Positions 23,674-32,294 of a DNA stretch of 64,000 bases are shown piece by piece. Position numbers and translations under genes: made by a program. The stretch comes from CP2-2F sp034432555 (GTDB lineage: Bacteria > Chloroflexota > Anaerolineae > Aggregatilineales > UBA2796): the NCBI GenBank assembly GCA_034432555.1, contig DAOUBW010000002.1, forward strand, positions 9,672-73,671. Direction: 5' to 3'. The notes below the pieces were generated by a model. It saw only the letters and a program-made list of their open reading frames with translations. It was not told the DNA's origin and searched no databases. Position 1 is the first letter of the stretch, and each line of letters begins with the position of its first letter.

Positions 23674-24342
23674 CTAGCCCTGCCAACGCAACTGCACTTC
23701 GACCTCACCGAAGGTCAGCCAGTCGCCGTTGCGCAGCGGCTGCGCACCGTTCGGCTCAATACGGCTGCCGTTCACCAACACACCACGCTGGCTGTAGAGA
23801 TCGCGCACGGTGAACAGCCCATCGCTGTAGATGATCAGGGCGTGCGGGCGCGAGACGGTGCGGTTTGGATCAAGGGCGGTCAGATCAGCGTCGAAGGCTT
23901 CGGGCGGATAGCCAAGCGCAGCATCAGCGCGCCCGATCAGCGCACGGGTGTGCCGCAGCGGAAAGGTACGCCCATCGCGTGTGATGAGTGCCACATTCAG
24001 GTTGAGCGGCTCGCTGCTGCCCTTACCGCCAAGCCTGCTCAGCACATTGGCAGACAGCGCAATGCCGCTGCGTGTGGCATTCGGATTGACCGCCACCAAC
24101 TGCAAAATGGCGTTTTCCTGCACACCAACTTCAAAAAGGCGTACATCGTCCCCTAATGTTTGGCGCTGATAGGTTAGCTCGTAGGTGCAGGGATCGCCGT
24201 CGGAGTCGGTGTTGGGCAGGTTCAGGTCGCGCACCAGATCGGCGATCACTTGGCGTGCCGTCGAATCAAGGGAGAGCTTCAGGCGGATGTTTTGTTTGGC
24301 GCCTTCGCGCATGTATTGTAAGGTGATATTGGCTGGCAGCAT
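23674..24342 (-). CDS. Fusion of ubiquitin-like (YukD/EsaB type) and FHA domains
   Basis: This protein has 222 residues from the ATG at 24342. Residues about 5-84 look like a ubiquitin-like beta-grasp fold of the YukD/EsaB type: NITLQYMREGAKQNIRLKL, then a helix STARQVIADLVRDLNL, then EVGVQENAILQLV. Residues about 115-222 form an FHA domain with GR (137-138), SRPHA (S164-A168) and NG (191-192), which should bind phosphothreonine. There is no terminal GG, as the FHA domain follows. It is coupled to a JAMM peptidase gene. The FHA call is firm; the ubiquitin-like call is from pattern only. Upstream in-frame Met codons exist but add no domain. Confidence 0.75.
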   Translation of the reverse strand: MLPANITLQYMREGAKQNIRLKLSLDSTARQVIADLVRDLNLPNTDSDGDPCTYELTYQRQTLGDDVRLFEVGVQENAILQLVAVNPNATRSGIALSANVLSRLGGKGSSEPLNLNVALITRDGRTFPLRHTRALIGRADAALGYPPEAFDADLTALDPNRTVSRPHALIIYSDGLFTVRDLYSQRGVLVNGSRIEPNGAQPLRNGDWLTFGEVEVQLRWQG

Positions 24343-24490
24343 GGCACACCCATCGGCTAGGCAGAGTTTGCCTAAGTATGCCCGATGCACGCCATCCATG
24401 CAATTCACAGAAGGGCGGAGATCAAGCGATGCACTCAGTAAATGGCGGGCAGCGCTTGTCACAGACTGTATCCCCTCAGAAGCCTTTTCC

Positions 24491-24540
24491 GCACCCTAAG
24501 TCCTCCTGATCCCCTTTGCCTGCGGGCGGGGAAAGGGCTG
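24491..24540. repeat. Dispersed palindromic repeat, diverged inverted copy
   Basis: CACCCTAAGTCCTCCTGATCCCCTTT followed by TGCGGGCGGGGAAAGGGCT matches, in reverse orientation, the repeat units at 20607 and 58272. It lies in the 409-bp space between the Ub-like/FHA gene and the DICT gene. The rest of that space is AT-rich with the inverted repeat and promoter listed separately. Confidence 0.55.
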
Positions 24541-24585
24541 CGCTGCTGGACGCTAGGTTATCGCCACACAATTCACCACGCGGCG

Positions 24586-24625
24586 CTTTCTGAAAAATTT
24601 CTTAAAAGTCTTTCTTTCAGAAAGC
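24586..24625. repeat. 11-bp inverted repeat upstream of the DICT gene
   Basis: GCTTTCTGAAA (24585-24595) is the exact reverse complement of TTTCAGAAAGC (24615-24625), with 19 AT-rich bases between. It lies about 75 bp before the candidate -35 of the DICT gene. It may be an operator or a terminator of unannotated upstream transcription. Confidence 0.5.
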
Positions 24626-24699
24626 ACTTAAATGCCATTAATAAGGCTGCGTCAGTAGTCCGCGAATCTTAGCCAATTTCCCTGAGCGAGTTGTCCTTT

Positions 24700-24729
24700 T
24701 TGCAAAATATGAATAGACTCTTATATAAA
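24700..24729 (+). promoter_or_regulatory. Candidate promoter of the DICT-domain gene
   Basis: TTGCAA (24700-24705) and TATAAA (24724-24729) are separated by 18 bases. The -10 lies 22 bases before the ATG at 24752, giving a short leader with a CAGGA site. The region is much more AT-rich than the coding sequence around it. Confidence 0.5.
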
Positions 24730-24751
24730 GTAACGAGACGCAGGATGTCCA

Positions 24752-25402
24752 ATGCCAATCGCCATTGACCCAACCCTTTCCGTCTACGAATTAACCGCGC
24801 GCGTTGTGAACAGCGATATGCTGGTGAACCACCGCCGCACCATGACGTTGATCAGCTATGAGATTGAGAATGCCGTGCTGCACGATGGTGCCAAAGCGCG
24901 CATTTTCTCAGGCTTTCAGAGGATGAGCTTTTTCCTGCCACAAGTGCCGCGCTATCGGCGGCTTGCCGAACGCGCCGAGTCGGTCTATGTGTTCGGTGTG
25001 CCAGATGTGCTGCTGCCCGACATTCCGAACGTTACCTATGTCATGATCAGCCCACGCGATCAGCTTGCGAAGGAATGGTTTTTACTTGCCGATGCAGCCG
25101 ATTATGCCAGTATTTTGGCGACGGAAGAACTGACCACGTGGGATCAGCCCGATGATGAACGGACATTCAAGGGCGTTTGGTCGTTTGATGAGCGCATTGT
25201 AAGCATCGTTCAAGAATGGCTGAGCAGCCTTGTAGAGGCGCGTCCGTTGGGCGAACGCAAGCGCGATCCGAAGGCGCAGCTTCAATACATGCAGCGCACG
25301 ACCATGCGGATCGCCAATCGCCTGATCAAATTGGCAGAACAGCGCACCTCTAAGGCAGCCCAAACCGCTAAAGAACTGGAAAGTGCCTTGCCGCAGATTT
25401 AG
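24752..25402 (+). CDS. DICT sensory domain protein
   Basis: This 216-residue soluble protein resembles the DICT domain, a sensor module often fused to diguanylate cyclases or two-component proteins. Visible features are the FQRMSFFLPQVPRYRRLAERAESVYVFGVPD block (about 56-86) and a conserved WF segment at about 110. Here the domain stands without an output domain, followed by a helical tail (about 150-216) that may bind a partner. It has its own promoter and overlaps the convergent GT4 gene by 35 bp at the 3' end. Confidence 0.68.
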   Translation: MPIAIDPTLSVYELTARVVNSDMLVNHRRTMTLISYEIENAVLHDGAKARIFSGFQRMSFFLPQVPRYRRLAERAESVYVFGVPDVLLPDIPNVTYVMISPRDQLAKEWFLLADAADYASILATEELTTWDQPDDERTFKGVWSFDERIVSIVQEWLSSLVEARPLGERKRDPKAQLQYMQRTTMRIANRLIKLAEQRTSKAAQTAKELESALPQI

Positions 25403-26507
25403 CCGCTTGCCGATACACTGTTAGGGTGCGCTGGGCGGCTGCCTGCCAAGAGAACTCCCGCGCACGCGCCGCGCCCGCTGCCTGCAAACGCGCCCGTAGC
25501 GCTGAATCGGTGAGCAGGCGCAGCAGCCCTTCCGCAATGGCGCCATCATCGTGCGGATCGATTAAGAGCGCTGCCTCGCCCGCCACTTCTGCCAAACTGG
25601 AGCGGTTCGAGGTGAGGACGGGGACGCCGCACGCCATCGCCTCTAGCAGCGGCAGCCCAAAGCCTTCCCACAGCGAAGGCAGGGCAAATGCCTCTGCGCC
25701 GCTGTAGAGGGCGGGCAGGTGCGCCTCATCCACATAGCCAAGCCGCTTGGCGCGCACCTGCGGATGTGCCGCCAGATAGCCGCGCACCTCCTCTGCGCCG
25801 CTGCCATCGCCGCCTGCTAACACCAGCGTGTGCGGCACCCGATCTTGAATCTGGGCGAAGGCGCGCAGCAATCCTACCTGATTTTTGCGCTGTTGCAGCG
25901 TGCCAACGCACAGCACATAGCGCCCTAAACCAAGCTCGGCGCGCAGTGCCTCAACCTTGTCTGCCGCCACAGGCTGAAAGACGCTCATATCCACGCCTTC
26001 GGGAATAACGGTTGCCGTCCGTCCTAGATGCTGCCGCACCTCATCTGCGGCGTTCTGCGAAACAGCGATCAGGTGGCGAGCGCGCTTGGCGGCAGACAGT
26101 GCATCGGCAAGGTAGCGGCGCTCTTTCACAGTTTGCTCTGGCGGCAGGCTCAGCGCGGCAAGGTCGTGAATGGTGACCACCGACGGCACAGGGCAGTAAC
26201 CTGCCATCAGCGGCGCGGGAAAGTGAAAGGCGTCCAGCCGATCAAGGTGCATTGCCGCGCCCATCCCAACGCGCAACCAACCACGGGCGATTGGCGCGCT
26301 TCGCCAGCGTAGCCAGCGGCTGGGCAGCAAGGCAGCCAGCAGGGCATTATCGCGCTTAGGCGGATAGGTGAAATAGAGATGCAATTGCACGGTGTGCGCC
26401 TCCGCCTGCTCCGAGAGCGCCTTAAGCAGGCTGAACAGGTAGCGCTTAACGCCGCTGAGTTGTTTGGCGGCTGCCAGACCACTGGCATCTATGCCGACGC
26501 GCAGCAT
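25368..26507 (-). CDS. GT4 family glycosyltransferase
   Basis: This 379-residue GT-B-fold enzyme transfers a sugar, probably mannose, from a nucleotide donor. The N-terminal GVKRYLFSLLKAL is the acceptor-side start. The donor-side domain shows VLCVGTLQQRKNQVGLLRAF and the EGFGLPLLEAMACGVPV motif with its E-x7-E pair. Its ATG follows the stop of the CoxM-like gene with no gap, so translation is coupled. The role may be surface polysaccharide or glycolipid synthesis. Confidence 0.9.
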   Translation of the reverse strand: MLRVGIDASGLAAAKQLSGVKRYLFSLLKALSEQAEAHTVQLHLYFTYPPKRDNALLAALLPSRWLRWRSAPIARGWLRVGMGAAMHLDRLDAFHFPAPLMAGYCPVPSVVTIHDLAALSLPPEQTVKERRYLADALSAAKRARHLIAVSQNAADEVRQHLGRTATVIPEGVDMSVFQPVAADKVEALRAELGLGRYVLCVGTLQQRKNQVGLLRAFAQIQDRVPHTLVLAGGDGSGAEEVRGYLAAHPQVRAKRLGYVDEAHLPALYSGAEAFALPSLWEGFGLPLLEAMACGVPVLTSNRSSLAEVAGEAALLIDPHDDGAIAEGLLRLLTDSALRARLQAAGAARAREFSWQAAAQRTLTVYRQAAKSAARHFPVL

Positions 26508-27275
26508 CTAGCCGCTCTGCGCCAATTGCCGCGCACGGCGGATGGCTTCTTCATGCACCACGCTTGCCATGGCGGTGCGGTAGGCGGCGCTGCCTTTGTA
26601 GTTGCTCAGCGTGCTGGCGATGCCTTCATAGTAGCGCACGGGCTGCGGCAACACGCCAACCAGCACCGAATATGCGCCCGGATCAGGGTCTATATGGGCA
26701 GCAAAACCGACGGCGCCAACAATCGGTGCATCGGCGGGCGTGCGCGCCACTTTGAAAGCGGCAAAGCGCCACTGTGCGGCGTAGCCCTGCACAATAACGC
26801 CCAGCACTGCCAATTGGCGGCGTTCTTCAAGGCTCAGTGTGTACCACTTCGGAATATCTATGGCGGTGTTCTGGTCATGCTCAACGGTGATCACACGCGC
26901 CGCGATGCCGTGCAACATGGCGAGGATCAGCGAATCAGGACGGCATTCCATCAGCACATCGCCAACGGTCAGCGTGTTTTGGAGCGTCAGCGGCACTTCG
27001 GCGGCAATCACCGCCGCCACATCAGGGTGAATGGCGCTGGCTGTGGCAAGTGTGGCGGCGCTGCCGATCTCAAGGCGTTCCTCGTTTAGCTGCCAGTTGC
27101 GCGGCGCAAGCTCGGCAAGGTCTACGATAGCCAACAAATCACGCCGTGCGGCAAGTGGCAGGCGCATCAGGTAAGCGCCGCCGCCATAGATCGGGTAGGC
27201 TTGGCGCTCTTGCAGGCGTGCGCGTGCTTCATGCGCTGAAAGGGGACGGTAGAGCGTGTGCAGGTGATGTAACAT
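26508..27275 (-). CDS. CoxM-like FAD-binding subunit of the xanthine dehydrogenase family
   Basis: This protein has 255 residues from the ATG at 27275. The N-terminal YRPLSAHEARARLQE and YPIYGGGAYLMRLPL, followed by IVDLAEL, match the FAD-binding domain of molybdenum hydroxylase medium subunits (PCMH type). The CO-dehydrogenase flavoprotein C-terminal domain follows. The molybdopterin (large) and 2Fe-2S (small) subunits that normally accompany it are absent nearby. It heads a two-gene unit with a glycosyltransferase. A specific substrate cannot be named. Confidence 0.75.
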   Translation of the reverse strand: MLHHLHTLYRPLSAHEARARLQERQAYPIYGGGAYLMRLPLAARRDLLAIVDLAELAPRNWQLNEERLEIGSAATLATASAIHPDVAAVIAAEVPLTLQNTLTVGDVLMECRPDSLILAMLHGIAARVITVEHDQNTAIDIPKWYTLSLEERRQLAVLGVIVQGYAAQWRFAAFKVARTPADAPIVGAVGFAAHIDPDPGAYSVLVGVLPQPVRYYEGIASTLSNYKGSAAYRTAMASVVHEEAIRRARQLAQSG

Positions 27276-27402
27276 AATTGTGTTTCTCCAGAGCGCTTTG
27301 CCCAAATTGTAGCGCATAGTCCGCCTTCAGCGCGACTCGGCTTGCCCAAGCGCGAACTTTGCGCTACAAAAGGCGTTTGTCTTTGCACATTTAGGATTAA
27401 CC

Positions 27403-29268
27403 ATGACCCACGCATCTCTCGATTGGCGTGCTGCCGTGCATCATGATGGCTCGGCGCTTTACGTCTCTAACCCACTGCCTACCTACGGCGAGCGCGTCCA
27501 GATCACGCTGCGCCTGCCGCTTGAATCGCCCGTGACAGGCGTTGCCTTACGCAGCGCGCCCGACGGCGAACAGCATTTCAGCCTGATGCAAGAAGCCTAC
27601 CGTGATGCCACCTGCCGCTACCTTGTGGCAGAGCTGCTCATCACCATGCCCATGAATGGTTATCGCTTCCGCCTGCTGACCGACGACGGCATGTGGCACT
27701 ATAACCAACACGGCATTCAGCGCAGCGAGCCACTCGATCACTTCGACTTCAAACTGCTGGCAAATTTTGCCGCACCGTCTTGGCTGCGCGATGCTGTTTT
27801 CTACCAAATCTTTCCCGACCGCTTCTATAACGGCGATCCGTCCAACGATGTGCCGCCGGGCGCTTGGTCGGTCGGCAGTTTCACGGTGCAGCGCCGCAAC
27901 TGGGGCGAACCTGTTATGACATGGAAAGAGTCGGGCAACCTCGACTTTTTTGGCGGCGATCTGGTCGGCATTATGCAGAAACTGGACTACCTGACGGCGC
28001 TTGGCGTCAGCGCGCTTTACCTCAACCCGATCTTTGCTGCGCGCAGCAATCACCGCTACGACGTGACCGATTTCTACAACATCGATCCGTATTTGGGCGG
28101 CAATGTGGCGCTTGCCAACTTGCGGGCTGCCCTCGATGCTGTGAACATGCGGATGATTCTCGATGTGACGCTCAACCACTGCGGCTGGTTCAACCGTTGG
28201 TTCACAGAGGCACAAGCCGACGCCAACGCGCCCACCGCCGAGTATTTCACCTTTCACGATCATCCCGAACACTATGAGATGTGGCTGGGCGTGCCAAGCC
28301 TGCCCAAGCTGAACTACCGCAGCACGCGCCTGCGCGAAGTCATGTATCGGGCGGCGGACTCGGTGCTGCGGCGCTGGTTGCAGCCGCCTTACCGCATTGA
28401 CGGCTGGCGGCTGGACGTGGCGAACATGCAGGGCAGGCAAGGCACACAGCAGCTTGGGCATGAGATCGGGCGCGAGATCAGGGCAGCCGTCAAGGGCGAT
28501 GGGCAGGATCGCTACCTGATGGGCGAGAACTTCTTTGATGGCACGCCGCACCTGCAAGGCGATGAGCTGGACGCCGTGATGAACTATCAGGGCTTCACCA
28601 TGCCGCTGTGGCGCTGGCTGGGCGGCTACGATCATGGCGCAGGACACTATCCGCTGACCAACAGCCTGCCGATCAGCGCCGAGACGCTTGCCGCACAATG
28701 GGCAACCTTCCGCGCAGCTGTGCCGTTTGCCATTGCCCGCCAGCAATACAACCAACTGGATAGCCACGATACGCGCCGCTTTTTGAGCATTGTGCATGGC
28801 GATAAGGCGCTTGCCAAACTTGGCGCAGTGCTGATGTTTACCTATCTCGGCGTGCCAAGCGTCTACTATGGCAACGAAATCGGCTTGGCAGGCGAGAATG
28901 ATCCTGATAATCGGCGCTGCATGATCTGGGATGAATCCGCTTGGGATCACGATCTGTTGGCGCACTACAAGCGCCTGATCGCGCTGCGGCGGCACGCTTC
29001 CGCGCTGTGTGATGGCGGCTTGCAACACCTCTACGCCGATGCTGACCTGATCGCCTATCAGCGGCAGAGCGCCTCGCAGCGCCTGATTGTGATCGGCAGC
29101 CGTGCGGAGCGCGAATCGGTCAGCGTTCCCGTCTGGCAGGGTGGCATTGCTGAGGGCGCACAGTTCAGCGACCTGTTGAACGGCGGCAGCTACAGCGTGC
29201 AAAGCGGCGCGCTCAACCTGACCAACCTCAGTGCAGGCGCAGCGCTCGTCCTAGAAGAAGCGCGCTAA
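27403..29268 (+). CDS. GH13 alpha-amylase family enzyme (maltodextrin glucosidase/neopullulanase-like)
   Basis: This 621-residue enzyme hydrolyses alpha-1,4 glucans. An N-terminal beta domain (about 1-115) precedes the barrel, which begins WLRDAVFYQIFPDRF. Catalytic regions are intact: DVTLNH at about 254, GWRLDVAN with the nucleophile near 337, GEN with the acid/base Glu near 375, and LDSHD near 455. A beta-sandwich C-terminal domain follows. There is no signal peptide, so it is probably cytoplasmic, acting on stored or imported maltodextrins. It is convergent with the next GT4 gene, overlapping it by 4 bp. Confidence 0.92.
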   Translation: MTHASLDWRAAVHHDGSALYVSNPLPTYGERVQITLRLPLESPVTGVALRSAPDGEQHFSLMQEAYRDATCRYLVAELLITMPMNGYRFRLLTDDGMWHYNQHGIQRSEPLDHFDFKLLANFAAPSWLRDAVFYQIFPDRFYNGDPSNDVPPGAWSVGSFTVQRRNWGEPVMTWKESGNLDFFGGDLVGIMQKLDYLTALGVSALYLNPIFAARSNHRYDVTDFYNIDPYLGGNVALANLRAALDAVNMRMILDVTLNHCGWFNRWFTEAQADANAPTAEYFTFHDHPEHYEMWLGVPSLPKLNYRSTRLREVMYRAADSVLRRWLQPPYRIDGWRLDVANMQGRQGTQQLGHEIGREIRAAVKGDGQDRYLMGENFFDGTPHLQGDELDAVMNYQGFTMPLWRWLGGYDHGAGHYPLTNSLPISAETLAAQWATFRAAVPFAIARQQYNQLDSHDTRRFLSIVHGDKALAKLGAVLMFTYLGVPSVYYGNEIGLAGENDPDNRRCMIWDESAWDHDLLAHYKRLIALRRHASALCDGGLQHLYADADLIAYQRQSASQRLIVIGSRAERESVSVPVWQGGIAEGAQFSDLLNGGSYSVQSGALNLTNLSAGAALVLEEAR

Positions 29269-30545
29269 GAGATGCCCGTTTGGCGGATCGGCAGCGCGAG
29301 TTGGCTAAATTCGTTCAGCAGCCGATCTGCAATATGCGCCCAAGCGTATTCAGCCGCATCCCGTGCGGCGTTAGCGCCAAGCGCAGCGCGTTGATCCGGC
29401 TGGCAAAGCAGCGTGCGGATTTTCTCGGCAAGCGCTTGCGGCTCACGCACTGGCACATGATAGCCATTCACGCCATCGCGCACCAAGAAAGCTAAGCCGC
29501 CCACCTCAGAGGCGATGACCGGCGTGCCACATGCCATCGCCTCTAGCGCCACCATGCCAAATGACTCGTAGTCGGATGGCATGATGAGCGCTTCAGCCGC
29601 AGCATAGTAGTAGTTGAGCGCCGCCTGATCCTTCGCGCCCAAGAACAGCACGACATCATCCAGCCCAAGCTCAGCGCGCAAGGCTTTTAGGCGATCCATC
29701 TCGGCATTCTCGCCTTGTTCAGCGTCAGGGTCGCCGCCAATGATGCTCAGGGTGAGCGTCCGCAAGAGGTGCGGCTGCTGCCCTTTCAGGTAGGCGAGCG
29801 CCTGCAAGATGGTGTCTACGCCTTTGAGCGGCTCAATACGCCCAACAAAAAGCAGCATTTTTTGTTCGGGCGGCACGCCCAGCGCCGCCTTCGCCATAGC
29901 GCTTGGAATAGGGCGGAATTGCGCTAGGTTGACGCCGGGCGGCACCACGGCAATCCGATTGCGCGGCGCACGGTAGAGCCACAACATCTGAGCGCGCTCA
30001 GCAGGTGTAGCCGCGATCAAGCGATCTGCCCACGACATAATGTCTGCCTCGTTAAAGGAGCGCAAATCAGCAGGGCGAATGCTGCTCTGACCAGCGGCGT
30101 GCGCGATGCGGTCTTTCATCACGCCGAGCGTGTGAAACATCTGCGCGACAGGTACCCGCCACAGGGCGCGCAGCGTATGCGCCACTACGCCGCTCAGCCA
30201 ATAATGGCTGTAGATCAGGTCGTAGCGCAAGCTGTTTTCTTCGGCAAAGCGCAGCACATTGGCGGTGAATTCGGGCAGGTACGGATAGACTTGATCCGGA
30301 TCAAGCGGCACTTCGCCGCCCGCCGGCAGGTGAATCACCCGTGCGTTTTCGCCCAACATCTCGTTGATATGCGGCACGCACGGATTTTGGCTGCGCGTGA
30401 AGACATCCACCTTGATGCCGCGCTTGCCCAACTCACGGCTCAGCTCACGGATGTAAACGTTCATGCCGCCCGTTTTTTTGCCGCCCAGCGTTGCCAGTGG
30501 GCAAGTATGCACGCTCAGGATGGCGATGCGTGTGATGTTCGGCAT
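29265..30545 (-). CDS. GT4 glycosyltransferase, sucrose synthase/MshA-like
   Basis: This 426-residue GT-B enzyme has the GKKTGGMNVYIRELSREL start and the YSHYWLSG acceptor segment seen in sucrose-phosphate synthase and MshA relatives. In the donor domain it has LLFVGRIEPLKGVDTIL and ESFGMVALEAMACGTPV (E-x7-E). Lateral functions such as glycolipid or sucrose-type synthesis are equally possible. The acyltransferase gene lies 8 bp upstream, suggesting cotranscription. Confidence 0.9.
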   Translation of the reverse strand: MPNITRIAILSVHTCPLATLGGKKTGGMNVYIRELSRELGKRGIKVDVFTRSQNPCVPHINEMLGENARVIHLPAGGEVPLDPDQVYPYLPEFTANVLRFAEENSLRYDLIYSHYWLSGVVAHTLRALWRVPVAQMFHTLGVMKDRIAHAAGQSSIRPADLRSFNEADIMSWADRLIAATPAERAQMLWLYRAPRNRIAVVPPGVNLAQFRPIPSAMAKAALGVPPEQKMLLFVGRIEPLKGVDTILQALAYLKGQQPHLLRTLTLSIIGGDPDAEQGENAEMDRLKALRAELGLDDVVLFLGAKDQAALNYYYAAAEALIMPSDYESFGMVALEAMACGTPVIASEVGGLAFLVRDGVNGYHVPVREPQALAEKIRTLLCQPDQRAALGANAARDAAEYAWAHIADRLLNEFSQLALPIRQTGIS

Positions 30546-30553
30546 GGAATTCC

Positions 30554-31585
30554 TTACTCGCTGGCAGCCAAGCGCGCTTGTATCTCGATCACGGGGCGAT
30601 CCTGACCGCCCATGCGGTATTTGTATTCTTCGTTACCGCGCAAAAAGTCGAACTCGCGCCGCCCTTCCTGAATGGCGTGCTTGATCAAGTGCAGCAGCAG
30701 CACAATGCCGCCGCTTAGGTGCGCGTAGCCTTCGGGCTGCAAGCCCGAGTTATAGACCAAAATACGGTTGTCGTAGTCAAAGTTTAGGTAGCTGGCGATG
30801 GGCGTGCCGTTTGCCGTCAGGAAGGCGAGTTGCAGCCAGCCACAATCCGCCATGCGCGGCATCACCAGCTTGAAGAAGGTGCGATGCTGCTCATTTTCCA
30901 GAAAGGCAGCCTTGCTGGGATGGCTGGCAGCCATCAGGCTTAGGAACGTCTCCAGTGCCGTTTCAAGGTCATCCGCCGTGCCAACGATATGCCAAGCGAC
31001 GTTATCCTCGCTGTTTTCGGTGCGGCGCAGCTTGCGGCGCGCTTCGTGGCGGTGCTTCTTCTCAAGGCTTTCCAGATACCTTTCAAAGGTTTCGGGTAAG
31101 GTGATGACCGGGCAGACTTCTTGCGGGCGCAGCTTGACTTGGAAGCCGACTTGCTCAAGGGCGGATGGCAAATCAACTAAGGTTGGCGATTGCCCATGCA
31201 CATTACACAGGTTAATGCGTGAAAAGGCGTCGCTGTTCGCCTTCAAATACGCAGCAATGCCGCTACAGAAGGCGGCGCGCTGAGCATGTGGCGCGATGAT
31301 GTCCAGATAGTCAGTCACGTCTACGCAGCCGATTGGGCGCAGCACGCGCTCAGCGGGATCGCTTGAATCGATGAACCACGGCGCAAGCCCACACAGCGCA
31401 CCGTCTTCATCACGGGCAATCAGCACATAAAGTTCGCCGTGTTGATAAGCACGCCACCAAGCATCCTGCCATTCCCACGTCAGGAAAACCTCGTTAATGC
31501 TGTTGTGCGCCAAGAGCGCGTTCCATTCAGCGCGGATGGCGGCGAGTTGTTCTAAAGTGGTCAGCCGATCAAAGGTGAGTGGCAA
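30554..31585 (-). CDS. BioF2/FemAB-like GNAT-fold acyltransferase
   Basis: This protein has 343 residues from a TTG at 31585 preceded by GGAG at good spacing. A longer reading from 31765 would cross the promoter of the divergent yqeY gene and starts with unconserved basic sequence. Features are VFLTWEWQDAWW, FERYLESLEKKHRHEARRKLRR (about 165-186) and the C-terminal DFLRGNEEYKYRMG, all typical of the Acetyltransf_6 family used in exopolysaccharide or cellulose biosynthesis. It probably acylates a glycan made by the neighbouring GT4 enzyme. Confidence 0.75.
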   Translation of the reverse strand: MPLTFDRLTTLEQLAAIRAEWNALLAHNSINEVFLTWEWQDAWWRAYQHGELYVLIARDEDGALCGLAPWFIDSSDPAERVLRPIGCVDVTDYLDIIAPHAQRAAFCSGIAAYLKANSDAFSRINLCNVHGQSPTLVDLPSALEQVGFQVKLRPQEVCPVITLPETFERYLESLEKKHRHEARRKLRRTENSEDNVAWHIVGTADDLETALETFLSLMAASHPSKAAFLENEQHRTFFKLVMPRMADCGWLQLAFLTANGTPIASYLNFDYDNRILVYNSGLQPEGYAHLSGGIVLLLHLIKHAIQEGRREFDFLRGNEEYKYRMGGQDRPVIEIQARLAASE

Positions 31586-31738
31586 AGGGCGTTCTCCAAG
31601 CGTTGATGGTATACAAGTGATCCTACCTACTAGAGCGCGCTTTTGCCCACTTTTATTACTTTTCCGATACGATGCTAATGAGCAGCGGCGCAGCCCACAC
31701 CTGCGCTTTTCATCCCTTACGCCGCGCCCGCTGAACTT

Positions 31739-31747
31739 TGGTATAAT
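31739..31747 (+). promoter_or_regulatory. Extended -10 promoter of the yqeY operon
   Basis: TGG-TATAAT at 31739-31747 is a perfect -10 with the TG extension. No good -35 is visible 17 bases upstream, as is common for extended -10 promoters. It lies 39 bases before the ATG at 31786, which has a GAAGGATG site. Confidence 0.7.
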
Positions 31748-31785
31748 AGAGGTTCTGATGAGCATACACTTTTGAAGGATGACCT

Positions 31786-32232
31786 ATGCACCCGAAAGAT
31801 CGGCTGCAAGAAGACCTGAAGGCGGCGATGAAAAGTGGGGATGCACCGCGCCGCGATGCGCTGCGCCTGATCACGTCCGCCATCAAGCAGGAAGAAGTCG
31901 ATGGGCGCAAGGCGCTCACTGAAGAGGACGTGGTGGCGTTGCTGATGCGCGAGGCGAAGAAACGCCGCGATAGCATCGAAGAAGCAGGGCGGCTAGGGCG
32001 CACCGAAACGGTTGAAAAAGAACAGTTCGAGCTTGGCATCATCGAGTCCTATCTGCCGCAGCAGCTTAGCCGCGAAGAGCTTGAGGCAGAGGTGCGCCGT
32101 GCCATTGAAGAATCTGGCGCTAAGACAGCCAAAGAGATGGGCAACGTCATGAAGGTGCTGATGCCGCGCATCAAGGGGCGCGCTGAGGGCAAACTCGTCA
32201 ATGATGTCGTCAAGGCACTGCTGAGTAACTAG
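31786..32232 (+). CDS. yqeY: GatB/YqeY domain-containing protein
   Basis: This 148-residue helical protein is the YqeY family member related to the C-terminal domain of the GatB amidotransferase subunit. It shows RLQEDLKAAMKSGDAPRRDALRLITSAIKQEEV at the start, the central IIESYLPQQLS block and a C-terminal KGRAEGKLVNDVVKALL. A role in tRNA-dependent amidation or tRNA binding is suggested by homology only. It heads a run with the 7TM-HD, ybeY and dgkA genes. Confidence 0.92.
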   Translation: MHPKDRLQEDLKAAMKSGDAPRRDALRLITSAIKQEEVDGRKALTEEDVVALLMREAKKRRDSIEEAGRLGRTETVEKEQFELGIIESYLPQQLSREELEAEVRRAIEESGAKTAKEMGNVMKVLMPRIKGRAEGKLVNDVVKALLSN

Positions 32233-32294
32233 GCTCACTGAGATACACGCAGCTTGAACGAACGCACATCTAACGGTGAAAGTGAGGTGGCGTG

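Noticed and set aside
23264..24342. Full ubiquitin-conjugation operon with E1 and E2
   Set aside because: No E1- or E2-like gene lies beside the Ub-like/FHA and JAMM genes; neighbours are a TetR regulator and a DICT protein.
27547..29202. Long open frame on the minus strand opposite the amylase gene
   Set aside because: It is antisense to a gene with intact GH13 motifs and has no recognisable domain; high GC gives such frames.
30554..31765. Longer start at 31765 for the acyltransferase gene
   Set aside because: It would run through the promoter of the divergent yqeY gene and begins with basic, unconserved sequence.
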